Source: an uncultured Phycisphaerales bacterium (GTDB taxonomy: Bacteria > Planctomycetota > Phycisphaerae > Tepidisphaerales > Tepidisphaeraceae). From it: 64,000 nucleotides of DNA. The notes under the pieces are model-generated. The model was not told where the DNA came from and searched no databases. It saw only the letters and a program-made list of their open reading frames with translations. Shown here piece after piece: positions 31,649 to 40,836 of this stretch. Each line of letters opens with the position of its first letter. Within the stretch, counting starts at the first letter, position 1. The position numbers and the translations under genes are program-made. The stretch covers positions 1-64,000 of the forward strand of contig CAIQIQ010000140.1 in assembly GCA_903871935.1 (NCBI GenBank). The letters are read 5' to 3'.

Positions 31649-32950
31649 TTAGCCGTGCGTGCTGATGATCTGCAGATGCATGATCTGGGCCGGGTCGCGG
31701 CCCGTGCGGATCAGCTCGGCAAAAGCCTTCACATGCGGCAGGATCCCCGTGAAGAAGTGGGTGTACCCTTTGCAGAGATAGTTCAGGCCCGCGTCACCAT
31801 TGGCCGCAGTGGTGAAACGCTGCTTGGGGCAACCACCCCAGCAGGCTTTGATGACCTTGCACTCCCGGCACTGTTGCGGCAGCGCGTCTTCCTTGGCGTG
31901 GCCGAAGTGCGATTGCTCGGGCGACTGTAACATGGCCGTCAGTGACTTCTCCAGGATGTTCCCCAGGCGATACTCAGGATAGACATAGTGGTCGCAGGAG
32001 TAGACGTCGCCGTTGTGTTCGATGACGGCCGCGCTGCCGCAGGTGCTCTGGTGGACGCAGACCGCGCCGGGGGCATCCATGTAGGCAGCCAAGGCCCATT
32101 CGAAGTTCATGACAAACATCCGCCCAACATCCTTCTTCACCCATTCGGCGAAGATCGTGCCAAGGAACTTGCCGTAATCCTCGGGCAGGACGGACCATTG
32201 GGTGACCATCGTCTCCGGTTGGACGGTTGTCGCTGACGTTCTGTTTGCGGCTGATTGCAGAGGTGTCGGGCCGGAATGGGTCAGGCCCAGTTGCGCATAC
32301 TGCCCCTGGGCCGGGCGCTCGACGATGGGTATGAATTGCATGAACTCCACCCCATGCTCACGCAGGAAGTGGTAGACCTCCAATGGGTGCTGGCTGCTGA
32401 GGCGGTTAACGCAGGCGAGGACGTTGTACTGGACTCGATGCTGTTGCAGCAGTTCCAGCGCCTGGAGCACCCGGGCGTGGGTGGCCTTGCCATCTTTGCC
32501 GAGGCGATAGCGATCATGGATCTCGGCCGGCCCGTCGAGCGAAAGACCTACCAGGAAATCGTGCTCTGCGAGAAAACGGCACCATTCATCGGTGAGTAGA
32601 GTGCCGTTGGTTTGGAAAGTATTCTGGATCTGTCGGCCTTTGCCGTACTGTTGCTGCAGCGCCAGGGCATGCCGGTAGAAGTCCAGGCCCAGAAGCGTGG
32701 GCTCGCCTCCCTGCCAGGCGAAGACAACCGGCTGGCCGGTGGGGTTTGCCTGAAGATAGCTGCGGGTATAGGCCTCAAGGATTTCATCGCTCATCCGCTG
32801 CCGCGAGTCAGGGTAGAGTTTCTGCTTCTCAAGGTAGAAGCAGTACGTGCAATCAAGATTACATGCCGATCCGCTGGGTTTGGCCATCAGGTGAAACGGA
32901 CGCCGGGCCGGCGTAACCGTAGGTGTGATAATAGAGTGACCGGCAGACAT
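31649..32950 (-). CDS. Anaerobic sulfatase-maturating radical SAM enzyme
   Basis: A 433-residue radical SAM protein that converts a Cys or Ser in sulfatases into formylglycine. The 4Fe-4S cluster motif is CNLDCTYCFY. The SPASM-type C-terminus has further cysteines (CVHQSTCG, CDHYVYPEYR, CRECKVIKACWGGCPK). The family usually runs about 400 residues, which fits. Sulfatases are abundant in Planctomycetota, but none is in this window. Confidence 0.9.
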   Translation of the reverse strand: MSAGHSIITPTVTPARRPFHLMAKPSGSACNLDCTYCFYLEKQKLYPDSRQRMSDEILEAYTRSYLQANPTGQPVVFAWQGGEPTLLGLDFYRHALALQQQYGKGRQIQNTFQTNGTLLTDEWCRFLAEHDFLVGLSLDGPAEIHDRYRLGKDGKATHARVLQALELLQQHRVQYNVLACVNRLSSQHPLEVYHFLREHGVEFMQFIPIVERPAQGQYAQLGLTHSGPTPLQSAANRTSATTVQPETMVTQWSVLPEDYGKFLGTIFAEWVKKDVGRMFVMNFEWALAAYMDAPGAVCVHQSTCGSAAVIEHNGDVYSCDHYVYPEYRLGNILEKSLTAMLQSPEQSHFGHAKEDALPQQCRECKVIKACWGGCPKQRFTTAANGDAGLNYLCKGYTHFFTGILPHVKAFAELIRTGRDPAQIMHLQIISTHG

Positions 32951-32996
32951 TTCGTGTGTTGTCTTCGTGAAACCAGGACTTTAGATCGGCCAGACG

Positions 32997-33569
32997 CTAT
33001 TTCTTGCGCAGCAGCCGGCCGAGGCGTTTCTTCGGGGCGGGCTTGATGGGTTGGGGATGGGCCGCCCGATACTCTTCCTCGAGTTCTTTGAGTATTTTGC
33101 GGTTTGTGAGCTTGGCGACAGCGCCCATCCGGTCGGTCAGCAGGGCGCCGTTGAGGTGATCCAACTCGTGCTGCCAGATACGGGCAAGGTAGCCGCTCTC
33201 GACCTGGTCAATGGGTTTGCCCTCCACATCTTGAGCCTGCATGTGCAGGGTCTTAAGGCGGACGACGGGAATGTAGATCCCAGGCAGGCTCAGGCATCCC
33301 TCTTCGCCCTCCTCTTGGCCATCGCCGTCGGTGAGGGCAGGGTTGACGTAGATCCGGTCATCCTGGGGTTGGCCGGTGGGGTTCATGACGAACAGACGGA
33401 TGCTATGCCCGACCTGTGGGGCGGCCAGGCCGACGCCCTTGAACGCGTGCATCAATTCGAGCATCCGGTTGGCCAGGAGTCGCAGCCTATCATCGAAGCG
33501 CTCGACCGGCACGCTGGTCTTCTTCAGGCGCGGGTCTGGCCAATGGATGATCTGAAGGTTCTCGTACAT
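32997..33569 (-). CDS. def: Peptide deformylase
   Basis: A 190-residue metal enzyme that removes the N-terminal formyl group from new proteins. All three signatures are present: GVGLAAPQVG, EGCLSLPG and QHELDHLNG. The C-terminus ends in a basic tail (KKRLGRLLRKK). It is transcribed away from the TPR gene. Confidence 0.96.
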   Translation of the reverse strand: MYENLQIIHWPDPRLKKTSVPVERFDDRLRLLANRMLELMHAFKGVGLAAPQVGHSIRLFVMNPTGQPQDDRIYVNPALTDGDGQEEGEEGCLSLPGIYIPVVRLKTLHMQAQDVEGKPIDQVESGYLARIWQHELDHLNGALLTDRMGAVAKLTNRKILKELEEEYRAAHPQPIKPAPKKRLGRLLRKK

Positions 33570-33760
33570 AATATATGACCTAAGTCTTTGCCCAAACAGT
33601 AGATCATTTGGTTGACAGATTCAACCTTGGGCGGTTCAATGAGGCCCGTACCTATCGCTCCGTGCTTTTGCGGAGCGATCAGGGCTGGACAGACCATGTT
33701 TGTGCATCAGCACCTTGTGCAGCGCTAATCTGTACGAGTTCAGGCTAGGCAGGTTTGACC

Positions 33761-35230
33761 GTGGCTGACGTTCTTCAAGGCTACAAAGAGATTCCGGAAG
33801 AGGACCGCAAGAAGGCGGATGTCTTCTTCGCTCAAGGCGCGAAAGTGGCCGCCACGGGCAACTACGAATACGCCATCGAGATGTACCTGCAGGGCCTGAT
33901 GGTCGACCCTGACGCCAAGGAAGCACATCAGGCGCTGCGCGATATCTCCATGAAGCGCAAAGCCAGCGGCGGCAAGGACCTGGGCTTCATGAAGAAGATG
34001 GACCTCAAACGCCCGGGCAAAGATGACACGGAAAACATGTTGCGGGCTGAACGGCTGCTGTCCTATGACCCCGGCAATACCGACAACATGCTCCGGCTGA
34101 TCAAGAGCGCCCACAAGGCCGGCTTCTATGATACGGTGCTGTGGATCGGGCCGATCCTGCAGAAGGCGAATTCAGATAATGGCAAGCACGAGGACATCAA
34201 CAAGTACATCGCCCTGCGCGATATTTACGTCGACCTGAAGCTCTGGAGACAGGCCACCGATGCCTGCCAGAGAGCCATGAACATGAAGCCCGATGACATG
34301 GAGCTTATGCGCATCGTGAAAGATCTCGGTGCGATGGACATCATCAAAGAGGGCAACTACCTGGAAAGCGGCTCCTTCCGCGGCAGCATCAAGAACATGG
34401 ATGCCCAGCGCAAGCTGATTGAGGCCGACATGGACATCCGCGATGCGGATGTGTTGGCTCGCCAGGTGAAGGATGCCGATGCCGAGTTTCAGGCCGCTCC
34501 CGAGGATGCGAGCAAGCTGAGCAGGCTGGTGGATGCCCTGGTGCGATCAGAGACGATGGAGAACGAGAATCGCGCCATCGAGCTGCTGCAGCAGTGGTAT
34601 GAGAAGACGGGGCAGTTCCGTTTCCGTCTGACTATGGGCAAGATCAAGATCAATCAGCTTCGCCGGCAAGACCGTGCGGAGCTGAGCCGCCTGCGGCAGG
34701 CCAGCAAGGCCGCCCAGGCTTCCAAGGATCCAAAAGATATTGCCGACTACAACGCACTGGTTGCCCAGTACAAGCAGTTCCAGAAGGAAAAGAACGAGGA
34801 GGAACTCAAGGAGTTCCAGCTCTTCTCGGAGAATTACCCCACGGACATGACCTTCCGGTATGAGTGGGGGGTCCGGCTCTTTGCTCTGGATCGCCATAAC
34901 GATGCCATTGCCATGTTTCAGCAGGCACGCGCTGACCCGAAGTTGCGGGTGGATGCCTCAACGTATCTCGGCCGGGCATTTATGGCATGCGGGTTCGGTG
35001 AGGAAGCCGTCGAGACGCTTAAGGGCACGATCGACGAGTATGAGCTCCGCGGCGATGAGCGCTCCAAGGCGCTGTTCTACTGGTACGGCAATGCCCTGGA
35101 GCTGAAGGGCGATCCGGTTACGGCGTTGAAGACCTACAGCCAGCTCGTGCAGTGGGACTTCAACTATCGCGATGTCCAGGCCCGGATCAAGCGCTTGCGC
35201 ACCCCCCAATCTGGCCCTGCGGCGCAATGA
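33761..35230 (+). CDS. TPR-repeat protein
   Basis: A 489-residue protein of helical TPR-like repeats from about residue 20 (ADVFFAQGAKVAATGNYEYA, AIEMYLQGLMVDPDAKEAHQ) to the end. The middle is charged and probably coiled coil (residues ~295-365). I use the GTG at 33761 (preceded by AGG) rather than the in-frame TTG at 33755. No signal or membrane segment is seen. Function unknown; it ends just before an insertion-sequence relic. Confidence 0.78.
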   Translation: MADVLQGYKEIPEEDRKKADVFFAQGAKVAATGNYEYAIEMYLQGLMVDPDAKEAHQALRDISMKRKASGGKDLGFMKKMDLKRPGKDDTENMLRAERLLSYDPGNTDNMLRLIKSAHKAGFYDTVLWIGPILQKANSDNGKHEDINKYIALRDIYVDLKLWRQATDACQRAMNMKPDDMELMRIVKDLGAMDIIKEGNYLESGSFRGSIKNMDAQRKLIEADMDIRDADVLARQVKDADAEFQAAPEDASKLSRLVDALVRSETMENENRAIELLQQWYEKTGQFRFRLTMGKIKINQLRRQDRAELSRLRQASKAAQASKDPKDIADYNALVAQYKQFQKEKNEEELKEFQLFSENYPTDMTFRYEWGVRLFALDRHNDAIAMFQQARADPKLRVDASTYLGRAFMACGFGEEAVETLKGTIDEYELRGDERSKALFYWYGNALELKGDPVTALKTYSQLVQWDFNYRDVQARIKRLRTPQSGPAAQ

Positions 35231-35446
35231 GCCGAACCTGCGGTCCTTCGATGCGCTGCCCAAAGTGACGCAGGTGCATGACCTGACGCAGCAGTAGAAG
35301 CAGGTTCTGGCCGTGGATGGCCGCTTGGTGGAGATTGTCCCGGAGATCACCTTGCAGGTGGAATACGCGGCGGCGTACTTTATCGCATCGAGCATATCCA
35401 GAAGAAGTATGTGATGGTCCCGGTCCAGCAATGTAACGACAGATGA
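35229..35446 (+). pseudogene. IS66-type transposase (TnpC) fragment
   Basis: Bases 35229-35378 read EPNLRSFDALPKVTQVHDL, a stop, then IVPEITLQVEYAAA; after a shift in frame the next stretch reads RIEHIQKKYVMVPVQQC up to a TGA at 35444. The pattern (LPxVxxVHDL, IGxEVSEQLEY, EHxRxKYAC) is that of the central part of IS66 TnpC. The fragment has at least one stop and one frameshift and no inverted-repeat ends, so it is dead. Confidence 0.55.
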
Positions 35447-35465
35447 ACGAATATGCTTGATTGGA

Positions 35466-35861
35466 CTATTGGGCCGATGGTCGATTCAGGTCTGCGGCAG
35501 CGCGTATGAGCATCTTGAAGGCATCATCATCTATTTCATCACCCTCATGGATATCGATAGCACGCCTGGCGTTGCCTTCAAGGCTGGAGTTGAACAGGCC
35601 TGCAGGGTCCTTGAGCGAAGCGCCCTTGAGGAAAGTCAGCTTCACGGTGTTCTTGTACGTCTCGCCGGTGCAGATCTGTCCATCGTGATACCAGACCGGA
35701 ACACCTCTCCACTTCCACTGCTCGATGACCTCAGGGACAGCCTGTTTGATGAGAGCGCGGACATGGGAGAGCATCTTGCCCCTCCAGTCGGCCAGGTCCC
35801 TGATCCTTGCGTCGATTAGCCGGGAAGGGGATTCGCCCTTGGTGGCTGTGCTCTCCTTCAT
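35466..35861 (-). CDS. DUF1801 (YdhG-like) domain protein
   Basis: A 131-residue soluble protein matching the DUF1801 pattern: VIEQWKWRGVPVWYHDGQIC, KNTVKLTFLKGASL and RRAIDIHEGDEIDDDAF. The biochemical role of the family is not established. It starts well downstream of the palindromic element at 35938-36005. Confidence 0.85.
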   Translation of the reverse strand: MKESTATKGESPSRLIDARIRDLADWRGKMLSHVRALIKQAVPEVIEQWKWRGVPVWYHDGQICTGETYKNTVKLTFLKGASLKDPAGLFNSSLEGNARRAIDIHEGDEIDDDAFKMLIRAAADLNRPSAQ

Positions 35862-35937
35862 ACCAATAACTATAGGAGGTCTGATTTCGCGGGACCGGGC
35901 ACGGGGAGTGGCAGTGAGGGGTTTTGGGAAGAGGGGG

Positions 35938-36005
35938 CAAAGGGTCAGGGATCATTGGTGCGAAGCACCCAGAGGGCGGTTACGCCGATGATCTTTGACC
36001 CTTCA
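35938..36005. repeat. Palindromic REP/MITE-like element with two inner hairpins
   Basis: AAGGGTCA (35940-35947) and GATCAT (35950-35955) pair with ATGATC (35988-35993) and TGACCCTT (35996-36003). On the plus strand the two intervening G-T pairs would be wobbles in RNA, making a 16-pair helix. Inside are GGTGC-GAA-GCACC (35957-35969) and GGCG-GTTA-CGCC (35975-35986). The result is a three-way junction of about 64 bases, six bases after the end of the next minus-strand gene. No T tract follows. Confidence 0.6.
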
Positions 36006-36009
36006 GACG

Positions 36010-37107
36010 TCACCTTGCTGGTCTGGAGTTGGCCGCCTTCCATTCCAGCGACTTGAGGTCCGGCTCGGGAACCATTTTCCGCCAGCGCACGTAATCAAAA
36101 CTCCAGTGGTAATTCTGGCTGAACTGTTTGCCACCCCAGCCGGTGATCTGCGGCCAGCCGAAGTCGAGCCAGTCCTTCCATATCCTGTCCCCGGCGTCGA
36201 GGAAGTACTGCTCACCGGTCACGTGCCAGAGCCAGCCGTAAAGCGGCACGATCAGCAGGTTAACTTTGTAGGACTCGGTGGGATGAGCGGTGTTGGACAT
36301 AAAGGCATGGTTCGCGTCAATGTACAACTTGTCATAAGTGAGCCTGGCGACATCGTAGATCTTGGCAAGGATCCTGGCCTTGTCATCTTGCGAGGTGTCG
36401 CTGCGCTCATAGACACGAATTAGCGCCTCAGCGGTCAGCGCGAACATGAATGGCTGGTACTTGGCCGTCTGCTCGCCGGGATAGGGAGCGTTCGGATAGG
36501 CGCTCAGACAGGCCTTCCAAATGTCCAGGTGGCTGTAGGCGGTGTCCAGGTAAGGATCGCGGCCGGCGAATTCCGGTGCCCCGAGGTCCCTGGCCACGTG
36601 CCAGGCGTTGATGCAGTACGCCACTTCCCGGCTCACGTCAACGTTCTTATCCCACTGCCTGACATTCTGGGCCCACACTATCTGTGAGAGCTTGCCTTTG
36701 CGGGCCATCTCGATGGCGGTATGTTTCGAGACCTCATCGTGCAGAACGGTCCAGTCGTAATACAGACCGCGGGTGAAGTTCCGCCAGCCTTCCACCTCAT
36801 AGTTTCTGCGCTCTATGATGTAGCTATCCCGGTAGAAGCGTCTGCATTTGGCGGCGACGTCGAGCCACTTCTTATCGCCGGTGTATTGCGCGATCTGGTG
36901 AAAAACGAAGATGCCGTCGTAGTACCAGATGAAGTTTTCCTTGATGTTGGTGGGATCGATTTTCTCCGGTTGGGCAGCCACCATCTGCGCGTTGTCTTTC
37001 ATGTGGTCTTCCCAGGCGGAAAGGCCGGGGATGGGAGGAACCGCCTGCTGGGCAAGAGCACAGGTAGCCATGAGCATCACGATTGCGAAGGCAAATAACA
37101 GTTTCAT
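36010..37107 (-). CDS. Exported alpha/alpha-barrel-like protein (possible glycan-active)
   Basis: A 365-residue protein with a signal peptide (LLFAFAIVMLMATCALA, cleavage near QQA). The rest is helical with many aromatics (NFIWYYDGIFVFHQIAQYTG, GWLWHVTGEQYFLDAGDRIW), the style of (alpha/alpha)6 glycoside hydrolases or lyases. No catalytic pair can be named. Its start overlaps the livG stop by one base (TAATG), so it is probably the last gene of the liv operon and takes the place where livF usually lies. Confidence 0.75.
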   Translation of the reverse strand: MKLLFAFAIVMLMATCALAQQAVPPIPGLSAWEDHMKDNAQMVAAQPEKIDPTNIKENFIWYYDGIFVFHQIAQYTGDKKWLDVAAKCRRFYRDSYIIERRNYEVEGWRNFTRGLYYDWTVLHDEVSKHTAIEMARKGKLSQIVWAQNVRQWDKNVDVSREVAYCINAWHVARDLGAPEFAGRDPYLDTAYSHLDIWKACLSAYPNAPYPGEQTAKYQPFMFALTAEALIRVYERSDTSQDDKARILAKIYDVARLTYDKLYIDANHAFMSNTAHPTESYKVNLLIVPLYGWLWHVTGEQYFLDAGDRIWKDWLDFGWPQITGWGGKQFSQNYHWSFDYVRWRKMVPEPDLKSLEWKAANSRPAR

Positions 37108-37880
37108 TAGGCTCCATGTAATGTGCTGCCCAGGTAAGCTTCGATCACCTTGGGGTTGGCCTGTACTTCGGCGGGGGAACCGGTGGCGATGATCTCGCCG
37201 TGATCGAGGACGGTGATGCGCTCGCTGATTGCCATGACCAGTTTCATGTCGTGTTCGATCAGCCAGATGCCGACGTGGAAGTGGTCGCGGATGAAGCGGA
37301 TCAGTTGCATCAGTTCGGCCTTTTCGGTGGGGTTCATGCCGGCCGCGGGTTCGTCCAGCAACAGGATGCGCGGACTGGTGGCGAGGGCGCGGGCGATTTC
37401 CAGCCGGCGCTGATCGCCATAGGGGAGGTTGCGGGCTTGCCAGTGGGCACGGGAGTCCAGAGCGAAGGTTTTGAGCAGTTCCATGGCCTGGCGGTGATGC
37501 TCGCGCTCTTCACGCCAGTGGTGAGAGCTGCGAAGAAGCGTTCCCCAGAACCCGTGGGTGATCTCCTGGTGAAAGCCCGCCAGCACGTTATCCAGCACCG
37601 AGAGCTGACCAAAGAGGCGGATGTTCTGGAAGGTTCGGCCGATGCCAAGTTGATTGATGCGGTGGGGTGGCCGGGCGGCGATGCTTTTGCCATCGAGCGC
37701 GATGGTGCCGGTGGTGGGGGCATAGACGCCGGTGACGAGATTGAACGCGGTGGTTTTGCCAGCGCCGTTGGGGCCGATGAGGGCAACGAGTTGGCCGGGG
37801 TCGAGCGCGAAACGGAAGCCAGTCAGGGCGGTGAGGCCACCGAACTGAATGGAGAGATTGTTGATCTCAAGCAGAGACAT
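37107..37880 (-). CDS. livG: Branched-chain amino acid ABC transporter, ATP-binding protein
   Basis: A 257-residue ABC ATPase. Walker A is GPNGAGKTT, the signature is LPYGDQRRLEIARAL (Pro in place of the usual Ser), Walker B is ILLLDEPAAGMNP and the switch His is WLIEHDMKLV. It carries the LivG-specific insertion LGIGRTFQNIRLF. It overlaps livM by 14 bases. The normal partner livF is absent. Confidence 0.93.
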   Translation of the reverse strand: MSLLEINNLSIQFGGLTALTGFRFALDPGQLVALIGPNGAGKTTAFNLVTGVYAPTTGTIALDGKSIAARPPHRINQLGIGRTFQNIRLFGQLSVLDNVLAGFHQEITHGFWGTLLRSSHHWREEREHHRQAMELLKTFALDSRAHWQARNLPYGDQRRLEIARALATSPRILLLDEPAAGMNPTEKAELMQLIRFIRDHFHVGIWLIEHDMKLVMAISERITVLDHGEIIATGSPAEVQANPKVIEAYLGSTLHGA

Positions 37881-39228
37881 CTGCGTCTCCTCGCCAGCGG
37901 CGGGGGATCAGTTCCCGGCCACCTAAGAGGCCCTCGGGGCGGAGCAGCATCATGATGATCAGGAGCAGCGAGTAGATGACCATGCGCCATTCGCTGAAGC
38001 TGCGGAGCAATTCGGGCATCACGGTCAGTACGATGGCGGCGAGGATGGTGCCACTGAGGCTGCCAGCGCCGGCGAGAGTCACCATCACGACCAGTTCGAT
38101 TGAGCGCATGAACTGAAAGTGGCGAGGGGTGATGTAACCCTCGAAATGCGCGAAGAGCGCGCCGGCGACGCCGGCGAAGAAGGCGCCAACGACGAAGGCC
38201 ATGATGCGACTGTGAGCGGGGTCGATGCCGATGGCCGATGCGGCGACCTCATCTTCGCGGACGGCGAGCATGGCCCGGCCGCGGGCAGAATGGGTCAGGC
38301 GCCAGACGGCGATGGTGGTGAGGATGGCGACACCGTAGATCCAGCCGAAGCCGGCGAAGCGTGGGATATCGGACAGGCCCAAGGCTCCACCGAGAGGCTG
38401 AGAGTTGTTGATGAGCACCGCGATGATCTCGGCGAATCCGAGAGTGGCGATGGCGAGATAGTCGCCGCGAAGACGCAGGACCGGGATACCGATGAGCAGG
38501 CCAGCGCCGGCCGCGCAGAGTCCGCCGCCGATCAGCAGGACCAGGCAGGTGAGGAAGTATGCCACAGGACCTTTGAGGACGTCTGCCACGGCCCCGGGCA
38601 GCATCGCGGCGACCTGGTGAGTCATCGGCAGACCACGGGCAAGCAGGGCGTCGAAGAGGGCGTGCAGCCAGTAGTTCAGGCTTGACCAGACGAGATACGG
38701 GGGTGGTGCACCGTCTTGGCCGCTGCCCATCGCCATGTCGGTGAGGAGCCAGATCGCCACGACGAGCAGCCCAACCGCCATCGCCCAGTTACCGAGTCGG
38801 CGGAGAAGGCGGAATACGCCAAAGAGCAGCCAGCAGATGCCGACCACGCAGAGGCCGACGACGGCGATATCGAGATAGAACAGCAGTGGGGCGAGGGGAT
38901 TGGTCAGGAGGCGAAGATGGGCATCTTTGGCGTCCGTGGCAAGCATGGCATGGGCGGGATAGGCGGCCATGTATGCGCCGACGGCCATGAAGCCGGCATG
39001 GCCGAGTGAGAACTGGCCACTGATGCCATTGATCAGTTGCAGGCTGACGGCGAGGGTGATGTTGAGGCCCACCAGGCAGATGATGCGGGCGAAGTAGGGA
39101 TCAAAGAGCGCGGCGTTCTGGAGGAAAGACCCGATCGGCCAGAGTAATAGCAGGAGCAGTAGCGGCCAGAATGAGGCCCAGGGGCTGCCGTGGGCGGGGC
39201 CGGGGAGGAGCTGGTCAGACCTTTTCAT
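37867..39228 (-). CDS. livM: Branched-chain amino acid ABC transporter permease LivM
   Basis: A 453-residue inner-membrane protein with about 10 transmembrane segments. GISGQFSLGHAGFMAVGAY and ALRVRGDYLAIATLGF-like LRLRGDYLAIATLGFAEI are LivM signatures, and TLAGAGSLSGTILAA is typical. The N-terminal half is longer than usual: residues ~85-225 include extra hydrophobic segments and a loop MGSGQDGAPPPYLV. It overlaps livG and livH by 14 bases each. Confidence 0.9.
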   Translation of the reverse strand: MKRSDQLLPGPAHGSPWASFWPLLLLLLLWPIGSFLQNAALFDPYFARIICLVGLNITLAVSLQLINGISGQFSLGHAGFMAVGAYMAAYPAHAMLATDAKDAHLRLLTNPLAPLLFYLDIAVVGLCVVGICWLLFGVFRLLRRLGNWAMAVGLLVVAIWLLTDMAMGSGQDGAPPPYLVWSSLNYWLHALFDALLARGLPMTHQVAAMLPGAVADVLKGPVAYFLTCLVLLIGGGLCAAGAGLLIGIPVLRLRGDYLAIATLGFAEIIAVLINNSQPLGGALGLSDIPRFAGFGWIYGVAILTTIAVWRLTHSARGRAMLAVREDEVAASAIGIDPAHSRIMAFVVGAFFAGVAGALFAHFEGYITPRHFQFMRSIELVVMVTLAGAGSLSGTILAAIVLTVMPELLRSFSEWRMVIYSLLLIIMMLLRPEGLLGGRELIPRRWRGDADVSA

Positions 39229-40189
39229 GGGTGCTCCCGCCCAGCAGGCCTGAGGGTTTGATCAGGAGCACGGCGATGAGGATGACGAAGGCGACGCCGT
39301 CGCGGTATTGCGAGCCGCCCACAACAAAGCCCTCGACGAGGACTTCGACAAGGCCCAGCAGTAAGCCGCCCAGGACCGCGCCATAGATGTTGCCGATGCC
39401 GCCAAGAACGGCCGCCACAAAGGCCTTGATGCCGGGCATCAAGCCCATGAGGGGCTCGACCTTGGTGTACTTGATCGCCCAGAGGACGCCGCCGACGGCC
39501 GCCAGGGCCGAACCCAGAATGAAGGTCTGGGAGATGACTTTGTTGACATTGATGCCCATCAGAGCCGCAGTGTCGACGCGATGCGAGACGGCGCGGATTG
39601 CCATACCCATGCGCGTGTATTTGATGATCAGAGAAAGGCCGACCATCAGGGCGATGGTGAGTCCCATAATGATCGGGTCGATCGGTACGATGAAGACGTT
39701 TCCGATCTGCAGGGCGTTTTCCATCCACGGCAGGATTGAGGGCATGCCCTGGGGCGTGGGGCCGAAGAGGGAATACTTTGCCCCGCCGGCGGCGACTTCG
39801 GTCTGCATGCCGTATTCGAGGAGCATGGAGACGCCGATGGCGGTGATCAGGGAGGCCAGGCGCGGGCGGTTGCGCAGGGGGCGGTAGGCAAAGCGCTCGA
39901 TGGTGAAGCCCAGCACGGAGCAGATGAGTACGGGAACCAGGAGCAAGGCGAGAACCAGCATGACCTGCATCATGGCGCTGTCGGCGGGGGCGTGGCCGGT
40001 CCGGACCAGCAGCTTGCCGGTGTACCAGGCCACGACAGCGCCGATCATGAAGACGTCACCGTGGGCGAAGTTGATCAGGCGAAGGACACCATACACCATG
40101 GTGTAGCCTACGGCGATCAGCGCGTAGATAGCGCCCAGCGACAGACCATTGACGATCTGCTGCAGAAGTTCGGAGAGGAAGTCGGACAT
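39215..40189 (-). CDS. livH: Branched-chain amino acid ABC transporter permease LivH
   Basis: A 324-residue permease with about eight transmembrane segments. LSLGAIYALIAVGYTMVYGV and LINFAHGDVFMIGA near the N-terminus and VAAVLGGIGNIYGAVLGG late are family signatures. LivH and LivM form the membrane channel. Six bases separate it from the upstream PIN-domain gene. Confidence 0.93.
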   Translation of the reverse strand: MSDFLSELLQQIVNGLSLGAIYALIAVGYTMVYGVLRLINFAHGDVFMIGAVVAWYTGKLLVRTGHAPADSAMMQVMLVLALLLVPVLICSVLGFTIERFAYRPLRNRPRLASLITAIGVSMLLEYGMQTEVAAGGAKYSLFGPTPQGMPSILPWMENALQIGNVFIVPIDPIIMGLTIALMVGLSLIIKYTRMGMAIRAVSHRVDTAALMGINVNKVISQTFILGSALAAVGGVLWAIKYTKVEPLMGLMPGIKAFVAAVLGGIGNIYGAVLGGLLLGLVEVLVEGFVVGGSQYRDGVAFVILIAVLLIKPSGLLGGSTHEKV

Positions 40190-40195
40190 AGGTGG

Positions 40196-40609
40196 CTACG
40201 TTTGGGGCCAAAGCGTAAATCCCGCGGTACGAAAGTGACGGTCGAACGAGAAAACCCGACGGATACGTTGCTTCTTCATGAGCACCATGGAAACGCAATC
40301 GACAAATCCAATCGGCTGATCGGAGAATTTCAGCATCAGTTCCAGAGCTGTGTGTTCCTCGTCAGCGCCGGGCCTCAGGATCGTAAGTTTCTCCTCCGCC
40401 AGGATGGCGCTGACGCAGCTGGCGGCAAAGTGAGCGTCCGCTCGGCGCAACAGCAACTCGGCCGTCTCGCACAAAACCAGATTGCTTGTGTAAACGCGCA
40501 AAGCATCCAACTTCGGCCACGTGGCTAGCGCGAGCGTGTGATGCGCATCGGACCGCATCGCACGTGCGTAGAAGGCTCCTGTGTCAACGAAGATCACGCC
40601 GCTCACCAT
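40196..40609 (-). CDS. PIN-domain ribonuclease toxin (VapC-like)
   Basis: A 137-residue PIN domain. Acidic residues that bind metal are in VDTGAFYARA (Asp), LCETAELLLR (Glu), GFVDCVSMVLM (Asp) and FSFDRHFRTAG (Asp). VapC toxins cut RNA and are held inactive by the partner antitoxin, encoded just upstream with a 26-base overlap. Cellular targets cannot be told. It lies between livJ and livH. Confidence 0.87.
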   Translation of the reverse strand: MVSGVIFVDTGAFYARAMRSDAHHTLALATWPKLDALRVYTSNLVLCETAELLLRRADAHFAASCVSAILAEEKLTILRPGADEEHTALELMLKFSDQPIGFVDCVSMVLMKKQRIRRVFSFDRHFRTAGFTLWPQT

Positions 40610-40805
40610 AGAGGTAGTCGTCTACACGGGATGAGACATCGGATGGGCCAGGGCCCTCATAGACAGGAAGATCGAGGAAGCGGCCTTTTTTGACTGATGC
40701 GGGCTGCAAAGCACGCTCGATCGATTGCCGCACAAACTGGCCCATAGACACGCCCGTCTCTCTGGCCCGCCTGGCGGCGCGGCTTCGCAGTTCACGCGGC
40801 AACAT
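40584..40805 (-). CDS. Ribbon-helix-helix antitoxin
   Basis: A 73-residue antitoxin from the first ATG (40805). The helix-loop-helix ELRSRAARRARETGVSMGQF and VRQSIERAL fit the RHH fold, and the C-terminal tail would wrap the toxin. The codons before that ATG encode TRTTI, the beta-strand residues that RHH proteins use to touch DNA. A CTG at 40823 with AGAGG seven bases upstream would include them. The true start may therefore be 40823 (79 residues). Confidence 0.82.
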   Translation of the reverse strand: MLPRELRSRAARRARETGVSMGQFVRQSIERALQPASVKKGRFLDLPVYEGPGPSDVSSRVDDYLYGERRDLR

Positions 40806-40836
40806 GATCGTCGTTCTGGTCAGGAGCTTACCTCTG

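Noticed and set aside
35938-36005. Simple rho-independent terminator
   Set aside because: The outer stem encloses two hairpins and no T run follows on either strand.
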